A DNA stretch of 37,327 bases from an uncultured Clostridia bacterium (GTDB lineage: Bacteria; Bacillota; Clostridia; TANB77; CAG-465), in assembly GCA_934130595.1 (NCBI GenBank), contig CAKOYF010000013.1, positions 1-37,327 of the forward strand, in the 5' to 3' direction. Made by a program: the position numbers and the translations under genes. This document shows positions 7,132-15,164 of the stretch, one piece after another. A model generated the notes under the pieces. It was not told the origin of the DNA, did no database searches, and worked only from the letters and a program-made list of their open reading frames with translations. Positions within the stretch are counted from its first letter, which is position 1. Each line of letters begins with the position of its first letter.

Positions 7132-7362
7132 TTATTCTTCAGATATAAAACTTTCCTCTTCCATAGTTCCATCATCTTTTTTTACTAAGATATTTATTTT
7201 CTTTTCTGCTTCATCTAGTTTTTCACTACATTCTTTAGAAAGTTTTATTCCTTTTTCAAATTCTTTTATTGCTTCTTCTAAACCTAGATTTCCACTTTCT
7301 AGTTTTGTTGCAATTTCTTCTAATTGAGCTAAACTTTCTTCAAAAGTCTTTTTCTCTTCCAT
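7132..7362 (-). CDS. xseB: Exodeoxyribonuclease VII small subunit
   Basis: 76 aa, usual family length. It is an acidic helical-hairpin protein with the family pattern FEESLAQLEEIATKLESGN followed by LEEAIKEFEKGIKLSKEC. It combines in several copies with XseA to form the single-strand-specific exonuclease VII. AGGAGAG precedes the ATG. It lies 12 bp after xseA and is the last core gene of the asp23-nusB-xse operon. Confidence 0.95.
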   Translation of the reverse strand: MEEKKTFEESLAQLEEIATKLESGNLGLEEAIKEFEKGIKLSKECSEKLDEAEKKINILVKKDDGTMEEESFISEE

Positions 7363-7374
7363 TATAATCTCTCC

Positions 7375-8568
7375 TTATTTTACTATAGCTGATAGCTTAC
7401 CATCAGTTACTGTTATTTTTATCTCTTGATTTGAGCTTACGTCATTTACACTTTTTATGACTTTTCCATCTTCATTTTCAACTACACTATATCCACGTGT
7501 AAGTGTTTTTAGTGGACTTAATGTGTCTATTTTAGCTATACTTTTTACACATCTTGTTCTATATTTTTCTATCATATATTTTAATGTAGCCTCAGACTTT
7601 GTCATCATACTATCAATTGCTAGCCTATATTTATTTACTTGATCTAGTGGCACTTTTTCAAGTTTTGCAGCCTTTAATCTTTCTACATACTGTCTTTTTC
7701 TTTCAATATAGTTTTTCATAGCTATAATTGTTCTATTTTTATCTTTATCTATTCTACTTACTATCTCTGTATATTCTGGATATACAAGCTCAGCTGCAGC
7801 AGATGGTGTTGGTGCTCTCAAATCTGATACAAAATCACAAATTGTAAAATCTGTTTCGTGACCAACCGCAGAAACAACTGGTATTTTTGAAGCATATATT
7901 GCTCTTGCTAAATTTTCATCATTAAATCCAAACAAATCTTCAAAAGATCCACCACCTCTGGCAATAATAATTACATCAACATTATTTAATTCATTAAAGA
8001 CTTTTAATCCTTCTATAACCGTGCTAGCTACATTTACACCTTGTACAGCTGCTGGATAAATTAATATATTAACATTTGGATATCTTCTGGTTGATACATT
8101 TATTATATCCCTAATAACTGCTCCTGTTCTAGATGTAATTACACCTACTCTTTGTGGTAAAAAAGGTATTTTTTTCTTCTTTGAGATATCAAAAAGACCT
8201 TCCTTGCTTAGCTTTTCTTTTAATTGCTCATAAGCAAGATAAAGGTCTCCTAAGCCTTCTGGGCTCATTGATTTACAATATATTTGATATACTCCGTCTC
8301 TTTCAAATGCACTAATTTGCCCATTTATTACAACTTTCATTCCGTCAGCTGGTTTAAACTTTACAAATTGTGCATAACCTTTAAACATAACACATTTTAT
8401 AGTTGAAGATTCATCTTTTAATGTAAAATAATAATGTCCTGTATAATGTGCTTTAAAATTTGTGATTTCTCCTCTAATACTAATACTATTTAGAAGTTCA
8501 TCTCCATCAAAAAGCATCTTAATATACTTATTTATTTCTGATACACTAAATATTCTCTTCTGTTCCAT
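7375..8568 (-). CDS. xseA: Exodeoxyribonuclease VII large subunit
   Basis: 397 aa. The N-terminal OB-fold (about 1-100) includes ISIRGEITNFKAHYTGHYYFTLKD. The catalytic domain contains IPFLPQRVGVITSRTGAVIRD, the RGGGSFEDLFGFND block and PVVSAVGHETDFTICDFVSD, all diagnostic of XseA. A coiled-coil region and a C-terminal LTRGYSVV strand follow. Length is at the short end of the family (~400-450). It degrades single-stranded DNA to oligonucleotides in repair. Its start overlaps the end of nusB by 23 bp, indicating translational coupling. Confidence 0.97.
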   Translation of the reverse strand: MEQKRIFSVSEINKYIKMLFDGDELLNSISIRGEITNFKAHYTGHYYFTLKDESSTIKCVMFKGYAQFVKFKPADGMKVVINGQISAFERDGVYQIYCKSMSPEGLGDLYLAYEQLKEKLSKEGLFDISKKKKIPFLPQRVGVITSRTGAVIRDIINVSTRRYPNVNILIYPAAVQGVNVASTVIEGLKVFNELNNVDVIIIARGGGSFEDLFGFNDENLARAIYASKIPVVSAVGHETDFTICDFVSDLRAPTPSAAAELVYPEYTEIVSRIDKDKNRTIIAMKNYIERKRQYVERLKAAKLEKVPLDQVNKYRLAIDSMMTKSEATLKYMIEKYRTRCVKSIAKIDTLSPLKTLTRGYSVVENEDGKVIKSVNDVSSNQEIKITVTDGKLSAIVK

Positions 8569-8977
8569 TCTCTTTTTCCTTACTTTCTATAACTTTTGCA
8601 ATAACTCCATTAACAAATGATTTTGAATCGTTATTTCCATAAGTTTTAGCAAGTTCAACTGCTTCATTAGCGCTAACTTTTACAGGAATATCTTCTATAT
8701 ATTTTATTTCATATATAGCAAGTCTTAAAATAGCTAAATCTATTTTTGCTATTCTTTCCATAGACCAGTTTTTTAATTTAGATAAAATAATTCCATCTAT
8801 TTCTTCTAAATTAGCTTTTATTCCCTTTACAACTCTTTCTATATATTCTTTTTCATCTGGTTTATTATTATTTTCCTCATAACAATTTTCAAGGATTTTA
8901 TCTATGTTTTCATTCATACCAAACTCTAATTCATATACGCATTTAAATGCATTGTCTCTTGCTTTTTTTCTACTCAT
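8546..8977 (-). CDS. nusB: Transcription antitermination factor NusB
   Basis: 143 aa, all-helical. It opens with SRKKARDNAFKCVYELEFG and ends with the family block VKVSANEAVELAKTYGNNDS, then SFVNGVIAKV. NusB binds boxA RNA with NusE (S10) and prevents premature termination in rRNA operons. AGGAG is 6 nt before the ATG. It is preceded by DUF2273 and overlaps xseA, the common clostridial arrangement. Confidence 0.96.
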   Translation of the reverse strand: MSRKKARDNAFKCVYELEFGMNENIDKILENCYEENNNKPDEKEYIERVVKGIKANLEEIDGIILSKLKNWSMERIAKIDLAILRLAIYEIKYIEDIPVKVSANEAVELAKTYGNNDSKSFVNGVIAKVIESKEKENGTEENI

Positions 8978-9006
8978 TTTAAACTCCTATTCTAAAATCT
9001 ATTATA

Positions 9007-9261
9007 TTATTTTTTATCGTTATTTTCTTTGTAATAATATACTTCTTGTTTGTTAAATCCTTTTCCTTTGAAAAAATCTTTTATTCTTTCTTCGTTGTCT
9101 TGTATTTTCTTTCCTAAAAATACTGCACCAGCAATTAAAGCAAGTAATACAACTGCTTTAGTTAAGAAATCCACTATACCTAAAGCATATAATACTACAA
9201 CTATAGTAACACAAATTATTACATACTTATTTTTTGCAACATATTCAAAAAAATCTTTCAT
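9007..9261 (-). CDS. DUF2273 small membrane protein of the Asp23 module
   Basis: 84 aa. Two membrane helices (about YVIICVTIVVVLYALGI and AVVLLALIAGAVFLG) are joined by a short turn, with a basic, charged C-terminus. This is the DUF2273 family found beside Asp23 and AmaP in many Firmicutes. An in-frame GTG at 9270 overlaps the SD (AAGGAT), so the ATG at 9261 is chosen. It is cotranscribed between amaP and nusB. The exact role is not established. Confidence 0.85.
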   Translation of the reverse strand: MKDFFEYVAKNKYVIICVTIVVVLYALGIVDFLTKAVVLLALIAGAVFLGKKIQDNEERIKDFFKGKGFNKQEVYYYKENNDKK

Positions 9262-9288
9262 ATTTATCACATCCTTAAATTTACTATT

Positions 9289-9825
9289 CTACTTTTTTTG
9301 TGGTTCAATATAAACGCCTTTAATTTTTACGTTTGCCTCTTTAATTTCTATTGTAGTTTGTTTCTTTACTACTGTTTTTATATTTTCTTGTAGTTTGCTA
9401 GATAATGTTGGTACTACTGTATCTGGTAATATTAAAGCATAAACGTTAGCTTTTACACCATCTTCAGAAATAGTAACATCTACTTTAGGATTAACTAACT
9501 CTGGATAATTTCTTGCTACTGACATAATCATTGATTCGAAAGTATCTCTATTTAAAAATACAGTACCTGATTCATTTTTTATAGCTAGTCCACTTCTTGA
9601 TTCATCTGATGAATCTGATGATGAAAATAGTCCAACTAAACCAAGTAATGATACAATTGCTCCAATTAAAAGAACCCATAATTTATTTGCAACTAAGAAA
9701 TTAACAAAAACTGTATATAGTTCTCCTACTTGTATCATATTTGTAGATACTAGTATAAAAAATACAGCCTCTATTATCATAACTATTGAAAATAAGCATA
9801 ATATAAATTTTTCAAATCCTCTCAT
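9289..9825 (-). CDS. amaP: Alkaline shock response membrane anchor protein (AmaP)
   Basis: 178 aa. Two N-terminal membrane helices (about 7-30 and 45-68) are followed by a cytoplasmic Asp23-like domain containing SMIMSVARNYPELVNPKVDV. In Staphylococcus AmaP recruits Asp23 to the membrane, and here the gene sits between asp23 and the DUF2273 gene as expected. The start has an A+GGGGG site about 10 nt upstream. An 11-bp intercistronic hairpin at 9856-9894 separates it from asp23. Confidence 0.85.
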   Translation of the reverse strand: MRGFEKFILCLFSIVMIIEAVFFILVSTNMIQVGELYTVFVNFLVANKLWVLLIGAIVSLLGLVGLFSSSDSSDESRSGLAIKNESGTVFLNRDTFESMIMSVARNYPELVNPKVDVTISEDGVKANVYALILPDTVVPTLSSKLQENIKTVVKKQTTIEIKEANVKIKGVYIEPQKK

Positions 9826-9855
9826 ATCATCTATCCCCCTATTTTAATGCAGCAC

Positions 9856-9894
9856 GTAGCCCAAACCAAATTAATATCACTCAGTTCGGGCTAC
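9856..9894 (-). other. Intercistronic stem-loop between asp23 and amaP
   Basis: GTAGCCCAAAC (9856-9866) faces GTTCGGGCTAC (9884-9894). On the minus-strand RNA the stem is 11 bp with one G-U pair and a 17-nt loop. There is no T-run, so it is not a terminator. It looks like an mRNA stability or processing element. Confidence 0.6.
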
Positions 9895-9910
9895 AACACT
9901 ACAGTTAAAT

Positions 9911-10366
9911 TTATTCTTTTGTTTCCTCTTTAACTTCTACTTCTGCACTTTTTTTCTCTTCTTTTTCAAATATAATTCCTTGTACGTTAATATTAACAGC
10001 AACAACTTCAAGACCTGTCATTGTTTCAACTGCATTTTTTACAGCTGTTTGAGCTGCCCATGCAACGTCTGGAATTCTTACACCATATTTAACATTAACA
10101 AAAATATCTACTGTTACTTTTTTACCATTAAGTTCGATTTTTACACCTTTTGAATATTTTTTGCTACTTCCTAGTATTTGATTGATTCCATCAACAAATC
10201 CTAATTGCATTCCAGCAATACCTTCTACTTCAGAAGCTGCAAGTCCTGCAATTATTCCTATAACATCTTCTGAGATGTTTAAATTTGTAGCAATCTCTAC
10301 CTTTTCTTCTGTATTAGTATCCTTATTTACTATTTCTTCTACTTCTTTTTCTTCATTTTTACTCAT
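9911..10366 (-). CDS. Asp23/Gls24 family envelope stress protein
   Basis: 151 aa. Conserved Asp23 blocks are NISEDVIGIIAGLAASEVEGIAGM, VDIFVNVKYGVRIPDVAWAAQTAV and VETMTGLEVVAVNINVQGI. The ends are Glu/Lys-rich. It is cytoplasmic, probably polymerising under the membrane through AmaP, and linked to cell-envelope homeostasis. A TTG at 10372 is in frame, but the ATG at 10366 has GGAGG at ideal spacing. First gene of the operon, with its own strong promoter. Confidence 0.93.
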   Translation of the reverse strand: MSKNEEKEVEEIVNKDTNTEEKVEIATNLNISEDVIGIIAGLAASEVEGIAGMQLGFVDGINQILGSSKKYSKGVKIELNGKKVTVDIFVNVKYGVRIPDVAWAAQTAVKNAVETMTGLEVVAVNINVQGIIFEKEEKKSAEVEVKEETKE

Positions 10367-10404
10367 AATCAAAATCCTCCTTTGTAGAAATACTCTACTA
10401 ACTG

Positions 10405-10438
10405 ATTATATTATATCCTATTTTAGATTAAAAGTCAC
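10405..10438 (-). promoter_or_regulatory. Sigma-A promoter of the asp23-nusB-xse operon
   Basis: On the minus strand GTGACT (10438-10433), 17 bp, TATAAT (10415-10410). A second TATAAT overlaps at 10410-10405. It lies just downstream of the HIT gene with no clear terminator between. Confidence 0.75.
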
Positions 10439-10470
10439 GCTTTTAACAAAAAAATCAATAATTACACAAA

Positions 10471-10827
10471 CTAATCATGAACTATTTTTGTTGGAAGTTT
10501 TTCACCACCAATTAAATGATAATGTAAATGTTTAACTTCTTGTCCGCCATCTTTTCCGCAGTTACAAATAACTCTATAACCACTTTGGTCTATTCCCATT
10601 ATTTTTGATACTTTTTTAAAAGCTTCTTGTACTTTTTTTACATACTCTGAATTTTCATCATTTACATGCTCTAAATCTTGAATATGTACTTTAGGAATAA
10701 CTAAAACATGTACAGGTGCTACTGGATTTAAGTCCTTAAATGCACAAACCCATTCATCTTCGTATACTATTGTACTTGGTATTTGTTTATTTGCTATTTT
10801 ACAAAAAATACAGTTTTCATCCATCAT
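10471..10827 (-). CDS. HIT family purine nucleoside phosphoramidase-like protein (HinT type)
   Basis: 118 aa. It starts with the zinc-type motif CIFCKIANKQIPS and has the histidine triad HLHYHLIGG near the C-terminus. VAPVHVLVIPKVHI is the conserved central block. Bacterial HinT proteins hydrolyse aminoacyl-AMP and related phosphoramidates. It lies 16 bp after alaS on the same strand, suggesting it may clear alanyl-AMP or similar adenylates, though this is inference. AGGAGG fits either of two adjacent ATG codons. Confidence 0.93.
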   Translation of the reverse strand: MMDENCIFCKIANKQIPSTIVYEDEWVCAFKDLNPVAPVHVLVIPKVHIQDLEHVNDENSEYVKKVQEAFKKVSKIMGIDQSGYRVICNCGKDGGQEVKHLHYHLIGGEKLPTKIVHD

Positions 10828-10843
10828 TTTTACCTCCTAATTT

Positions 10844-12613
10844 TTATTGTTCTACAAATACAGCTTTAATTCTTCTTACTCCAGTTGATACTGCTTCCTC
10901 TTTTTTGATTTTTATGTGAGGAATTTCAGATGTATTTTCAACGTGAGGTCCTCCACATAATTCAGCTGATACATCACCGATTTTATATACTGTTACTAAA
11001 TCTGGATATTTTTCAATAAACATACATTCTGCTCCAGTTTTTATAGCATCTTCTTTACTCATTTCATATTTTTTTACTGGTATAGCTTCATCTATCCATT
11101 TATTTACTAAATCTTCTGCTTGTTTCTTTTCTTCATCAGTTAATTTATGATCACAAGAAAAATCAAAACGCATTCTTTCTGGTGTTATATTACTTCCTCT
11201 TTGATGTGAATCTTTTCCAATCACAATTTTTAATGCAGCATTTAATAAATGTGTTGCTGTATGATATTGTGTTTCTGTTTTTCCTGTTGATGCTAAGCCA
11301 CCTTTAAATTTTTCTTTTGCTCCTGCACGAGATATTTCTTGATGTTTTTTGAATTTTTCTTTAAATCCTTCTTGATCAACTTCTATTCCCATTTCAGAAG
11401 CTAACTCTACTGTAAGTTCTATTGGAAAGCCAAAAGTATCATATAATCTAAACGCTGTATCTTTATCCATTTTTCCATTTTCTATTTTAGCTACAATTTT
11501 TTCAAATTCTTTTAAACCTTTTTCAAGAGTTCTATTAAATTTTACTTTTTCATTTTTTAGTACATCCATAACAACTTGTTCATTTTCTCCAAGTTCTGCA
11601 TAATACTTTTTGTACTTTTCAATTATTAGTTTTGCAATTTGTTCTTCCCAATTACTATTTATATCTATATCTAATTTTTTAGCATATCTTATTGCACGTC
11701 TAATTAATCTTCTTAATATATATCCTTGATCTGTATTGCTTGGTTTAATTCCAGCTGGATCAGCACTTATAAATACAGCACTTCTAATGTGGTCAGCAAT
11801 TATTCTCATTGCTTTTTCATTACCTTTATATGGTAATTTAGTAATTTCTTCTATTTTTTCAATAACGTCTTTCCAAATAGAAGATGTATAGTTATCTGTT
11901 TGACCTTCAAGTATTGCTGTAACTCTTTCAAGCCCCATTCCTGTATCAACATTTTTCTTAGGTAGTTCAGTAAATGTTCCATCTTCATTATGGTTATATT
12001 GCATAAATACATTATTCCATATTTCTACCCAACGATCATCTTCTGGATCAAATTCTTCTGGTATTTCATCTTCACTTCTAAAATAGAATATTTCTGTATC
12101 TGGTCCGCATGGTCCTGTAAGTTCCATATTTGGCCACCAGTTATCATCTTCCCCTAAGAATTTTATTCTTTTATCGTTAATTCCCATTTGTCTCCAAATA
12201 TCAGCAGATTCATTATCTGCAGCAACTATATCGTTTCCTTTAAATACTGTAACTGCTAATCTTTCTACTGGAATATTTAAAACTTTTGTTAACAATTCAA
12301 AGCTCCATGATATACTTTCTTTTTTAAAGTAATCACCTAAGCTCCAGTTTCCTAACATTTCAAAGAAAGTGTGATGTGTTACATCTCCTACTTCGTCTAA
12401 GTCATTTGTTCTCATACATTTTTGATAATCACAAAGTCTAGTTCCATATGGATGAGGTTGACCCATTAAATATGGTACTAAAGGTTGCATACCTGCTGTA
12501 TTAAATAGTACAGAAGGATCATTTTCAGGTACTACAGGAGCACTTGGAATTTGTTTATGTCCTTTTGATTCAAAAAAGTTAATATATTTTTCTCTAATTT
12601 CTACTGGTTCCAT
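10844..12613 (-). CDS. alaS: Alanine--tRNA ligase, short form without C-Ala domain
   Basis: 589 aa against ~870 for most bacterial AlaRS. The catalytic core is complete: EIREKYINFFESKGH, motif 2 region NDLDEVGDVTHHTFFEMLGNWS, and the NVDTGMGLERV block. The editing/SAD domain is also present, with HTATH and ELCGGPH as zinc and editing residues (usual CGGTH is CGGPH here). The protein stops directly after GVRRIKAV, so the coiled coil and DHHA1/C-Ala domain are absent. The HIT gene begins 16 bp downstream, leaving no room for a frameshifted remainder. The start at MEPVEIREKY matches the family. An upstream TTG (12640) and an ATG (12622) are less likely. A promoter and a short leader hairpin precede it. 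Confidence 0.93.
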   Translation of the reverse strand: MEPVEIREKYINFFESKGHKQIPSAPVVPENDPSVLFNTAGMQPLVPYLMGQPHPYGTRLCDYQKCMRTNDLDEVGDVTHHTFFEMLGNWSLGDYFKKESISWSFELLTKVLNIPVERLAVTVFKGNDIVAADNESADIWRQMGINDKRIKFLGEDDNWWPNMELTGPCGPDTEIFYFRSEDEIPEEFDPEDDRWVEIWNNVFMQYNHNEDGTFTELPKKNVDTGMGLERVTAILEGQTDNYTSSIWKDVIEKIEEITKLPYKGNEKAMRIIADHIRSAVFISADPAGIKPSNTDQGYILRRLIRRAIRYAKKLDIDINSNWEEQIAKLIIEKYKKYYAELGENEQVVMDVLKNEKVKFNRTLEKGLKEFEKIVAKIENGKMDKDTAFRLYDTFGFPIELTVELASEMGIEVDQEGFKEKFKKHQEISRAGAKEKFKGGLASTGKTETQYHTATHLLNAALKIVIGKDSHQRGSNITPERMRFDFSCDHKLTDEEKKQAEDLVNKWIDEAIPVKKYEMSKEDAIKTGAECMFIEKYPDLVTVYKIGDVSAELCGGPHVENTSEIPHIKIKKEEAVSTGVRRIKAVFVEQ

Positions 12614-12644
12614 TATACACATATCTCCATTTCTATTCAAATTT

Positions 12645-12666
12645 AAAAAGCACCTTAAAAGTGCTT
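12645..12666 (-). terminator. Small hairpin with U-tract in the alaS leader (possible attenuator)
   Basis: On minus-strand RNA, AAGCACUU (12666-12659) pairs with AGGUGCUU (12655-12648) around a UUA loop, followed by UUU. It lies between the alaS promoter and start, with no other leftward gene upstream, so it can act only on alaS. The U-run is short. No T-box sequence is visible. Confidence 0.5.
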
Positions 12667-12681
12667 ATATTTAGCCATTTC

Positions 12682-12710
12682 ATTATATCAAAAAAAAGAT
12701 TTATAGTCAA
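12682..12710 (-). promoter_or_regulatory. Sigma-A promoter of alaS
   Basis: On the minus strand TTGACT (12710-12705), 17 bp, TATAAT (12687-12682), with TGA directly before the -10. The expected start near 12675 leaves a leader of about 60 nt. Confidence 0.85.
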
Positions 12711-12784
12711 TAAAATATAGCCATTTATATTGCATTTTTTATATAATTATGTTAAACTAAGTTGAGTTTTTATAGGAGGATAAT

Positions 12785-13510
12785 ATGTTACAAACTATAA
12801 CAGGACACGTAAGACGTGCTATAGATGATTATAATATGATAGATGAAGGAGATAAAATTGCTGTTGCTTTATCTGGTGGAAAAGACAGCATTACACTACT
12901 TTACGCACTTCACACACTTCAAAGATTTTATCCAAAACATTTTGAAATAATGGCTATAACTATACATCCAGATAGCGATACTTTTAATACTGAGAAATTA
13001 GAAAAAATGTGTAAAGATTTAAACATAGAATATGTTATTTACCATTCAGATCTTTCTAATATATTATTTAATGTAAGACAAGAAAAAAATCCTTGTTCTT
13101 TATGTGCTAATTTAAGAAGAGGTATGTTAAATACTATTGCTGTTGAACATGGATGTAATAAAATTGCGCTTGGACATCATCTAGACGATGCTATAGAAAC
13201 ACTACTTATGAACATGTGCTTAAATGGTAATATACATACTTTTGCACCAGTAACAACATTTGGGAACAATCAAATTACTGTTATTCGTCCATTAATTTAT
13301 GTATACGAGAAAGAAACACGTGCACTTGCAAGAAAAATGAATTTTCCAGTAATGGGAAAATGCTGTCCAAAAGACGGTTATACTATGCGTGAATACATGA
13401 AACAACTTGTTATACAACTAAGAAAAGATATTCCTAAAGTACGTGAAAACTTAATTGGCTCAATTATTCGTTCTGATATTCCAGGATGGAAAAAGCCAAA
13501 TAAAGATTAA
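12785..13510 (+). CDS. ttcA: TtcA-family tRNA 2-thiocytidine synthetase-like ATPase
   Basis: 241 aa. The N-type PP-loop SGGKDS (residues 30-35) binds ATP. CSLC (104-107) and a later Cys pair (193-194) supply the three cysteines that bind the [4Fe-4S] cluster in TtcA. HHLDDAIET (131-139) is the second conserved block. The family thiolates C32 of certain tRNAs. In Firmicutes the exact substrate is less certain, so the symbol is by family. The SD AGGAGGA is 5 nt before the ATG. A weak promoter may lie at 12730-12758 (TTGCAT, 17 bp, TAAACT). It is divergent from alaS and ends at a terminator shared with the convergent cohesin gene. Confidence 0.82.
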   Translation: MLQTITGHVRRAIDDYNMIDEGDKIAVALSGGKDSITLLYALHTLQRFYPKHFEIMAITIHPDSDTFNTEKLEKMCKDLNIEYVIYHSDLSNILFNVRQEKNPCSLCANLRRGMLNTIAVEHGCNKIALGHHLDDAIETLLMNMCLNGNIHTFAPVTTFGNNQITVIRPLIYVYEKETRALARKMNFPVMGKCCPKDGYTMREYMKQLVIQLRKDIPKVRENLIGSIIRSDIPGWKKPNKD

Positions 13511-13512
13511 TT

Positions 13513-13546
13513 AAAAGAGGAACAATTAAATCGTTCCTCTTTTTTC
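13513..13546 (+). terminator. Terminator between convergent ttcA and cohesin-like gene
   Basis: An 11-bp stem (AAAAGAGGAAC with GTTCCTCTTTT, 13513-13523 and 13533-13543) followed by T on the plus strand. On the minus strand it is followed by TTAATTAATC, so it may work both ways. Confidence 0.85.
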
Positions 13547-15147
13547 TATTGGTTATCATCTTTGTCTATTTGTTCTTCTAACATTCTTTTAATATCGTCG
13601 TCATTCAAATTTTCAAAAATATTAAATGTTAATTCATCCTTTGGTCCTTCATTTTTATCTAAGTCAACAAGTTTTATTCCAGATTGCTCTACTTCTTCTG
13701 CTCTATAACCTTTTTCTAAACTTCCTCTTCTTCCTATTCTTTGTGTATCCATTTCATCTGGTTTTACTTCATCTAAAAGCTCTACCTTTGGGGGCTCTAT
13801 AGTTACACTATTTTGAATATTTGAATCATTTAATTTGGGTTCTTCTTTTTTTTGCTCTACTTTTAATATAGTTTTATCTGGTGTATTATCATCTGGTCCA
13901 TCATCATTTTTCTTTTTACTCTTTTTAGTTGCTAAAATTATAATAAACTCAATTATAACTACTAAATACATTATTACTAATAAGTAGTTTTTCTTAATAG
14001 CAGCCCAAATATATTTTAAATATGCTATTGCTATTTCTTTTTTAGTTTTACCATCTTGAATATCTTTTAGATAGTCTTTCATTTCTTTTTGTAATACTTC
14101 TTCTTGAGTGGCCTCTTTAACAGTATATTTTATTTTATATTCTTTTGTAGTTGTACCATCTGGGGCAATTACTTTTATAATTACTTCTCCATCCCCTGAT
14201 TCAACTAATTTATCTGCTCCTATTATTTCTAATTTAGCATTTTTATCTTTTGTAGTTGCAACTACATTTAAATATTTTACTGTAGATGATATTTCACCAA
14301 TGTTATATTCTAATGATTCAGATTGGAAATCCCTGTCTAGAGAAAAACCTTCAACAATTAGCTCTTCTAAGTATGCATTAGATTTTTCTTTATCTGCACT
14401 TTTAGTAACTATTATACTATATATTCTATAATATCCATTTTCTGCTGTTACTTTTATATTAATTGTATTGTCTCCATCTACTAAATTAGTATTTCCTGAT
14501 ATCTCTACTCTTGCATTTGCATCTTCAGCTTTTGCTAATACATCAATTGAAGTTACATTTTCACCTACAGAGATAGCATAATCTGTAACATTTCTAGTGA
14601 AATTAGGTGTAAGTCCTTCTTCACTAATTTGTAAATATTTTAAATAGTTATTGCCACTTGCTGTTTTAGAACCTGAATTTACATTACCATTTGTATTTTC
14701 TGTTTTATTTGGTTTATCTTCTGTTTTATTTTCATTTTTTTGAGATATATTAATCATCTTTTCTGCTGTAACAGTTCCAAGTGATGTCATATTTGCATCT
14801 GCACTAGTTACACCATTTGCAACTACAACTACTCTTGAAGTTCCAGCATTTTTTGCTCTAAATGTATATGTCTTAGTAGATATTCCATTTGATGCCTCTG
14901 AACTATCCCACCATACATCTTCTTTTAAGCTATCACCTGAAACATATTCTAACATGTTTGTATCATATGAAACAGTTAAATTGTCATAAGCTCCAACATT
15001 TTGTCCAAAATTAAAAGTTACTGTAACTGTATCTCCAACATAAACATTTGAACTTCCAGTTAAACTTGCGGCATATATGTTAATTCCAACAATTAACATT
15101 AAAAACATTAAGCATAAACTTACTCTTTTTAGTACTTTAGTATTCAT
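13546..15147 (-). CDS. Membrane-anchored cohesin-like / cadherin-like surface protein
   Basis: 533 aa. A signal peptide (1-26) is followed by a cohesin-type beta-sandwich (about 27-136; YVGDTVTVTFNFGQNVG, then LTVSYDTNMLEYVSG). A Lys/Asn/Thr-rich linker leads to two cadherin-like beta-sandwich (PF12733-type) domains at about 168-249 and 258-343. One membrane helix lies near 388-407, followed by KKSKKK and a ~126-residue acidic tail that should be cytoplasmic. It therefore displays a cohesin-like module outside while exposing a long tail inside. The gene starts 17 bp after the dockerin-bearing glucosaminidase gene, in the same operon. I infer that it tethers that enzyme. The cohesin call rests on pattern only. 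Confidence 0.8.
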   Translation of the reverse strand: MNTKVLKRVSLCLMFLMLIVGINIYAASLTGSSNVYVGDTVTVTFNFGQNVGAYDNLTVSYDTNMLEYVSGDSLKEDVWWDSSEASNGISTKTYTFRAKNAGTSRVVVVANGVTSADANMTSLGTVTAEKMINISQKNENKTEDKPNKTENTNGNVNSGSKTASGNNYLKYLQISEEGLTPNFTRNVTDYAISVGENVTSIDVLAKAEDANARVEISGNTNLVDGDNTINIKVTAENGYYRIYSIIVTKSADKEKSNAYLEELIVEGFSLDRDFQSESLEYNIGEISSTVKYLNVVATTKDKNAKLEIIGADKLVESGDGEVIIKVIAPDGTTTKEYKIKYTVKEATQEEVLQKEMKDYLKDIQDGKTKKEIAIAYLKYIWAAIKKNYLLVIMYLVVIIEFIIILATKKSKKKNDDGPDDNTPDKTILKVEQKKEEPKLNDSNIQNSVTIEPPKVELLDEVKPDEMDTQRIGRRGSLEKGYRAEEVEQSGIKLVDLDKNEGPKDELTFNIFENLNDDDIKRMLEEQIDKDDNQ

Positions 15148-15164
15148 ATATATTCTCTATCCTC

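Noticed and set aside
10828..10843. alaS as a frameshifted or truncated pseudogene
   Set aside because: The stop follows a natural domain boundary and the HIT gene begins 16 bp later with a good SD; no remnant of C-Ala is present.
12655..12678. Seven-codon leader peptide (ATG GCT AAA ... TAA) before alaS
   Set aside because: Its ATG lies at or before the predicted transcription start, it has no SD and only one Ala codon.
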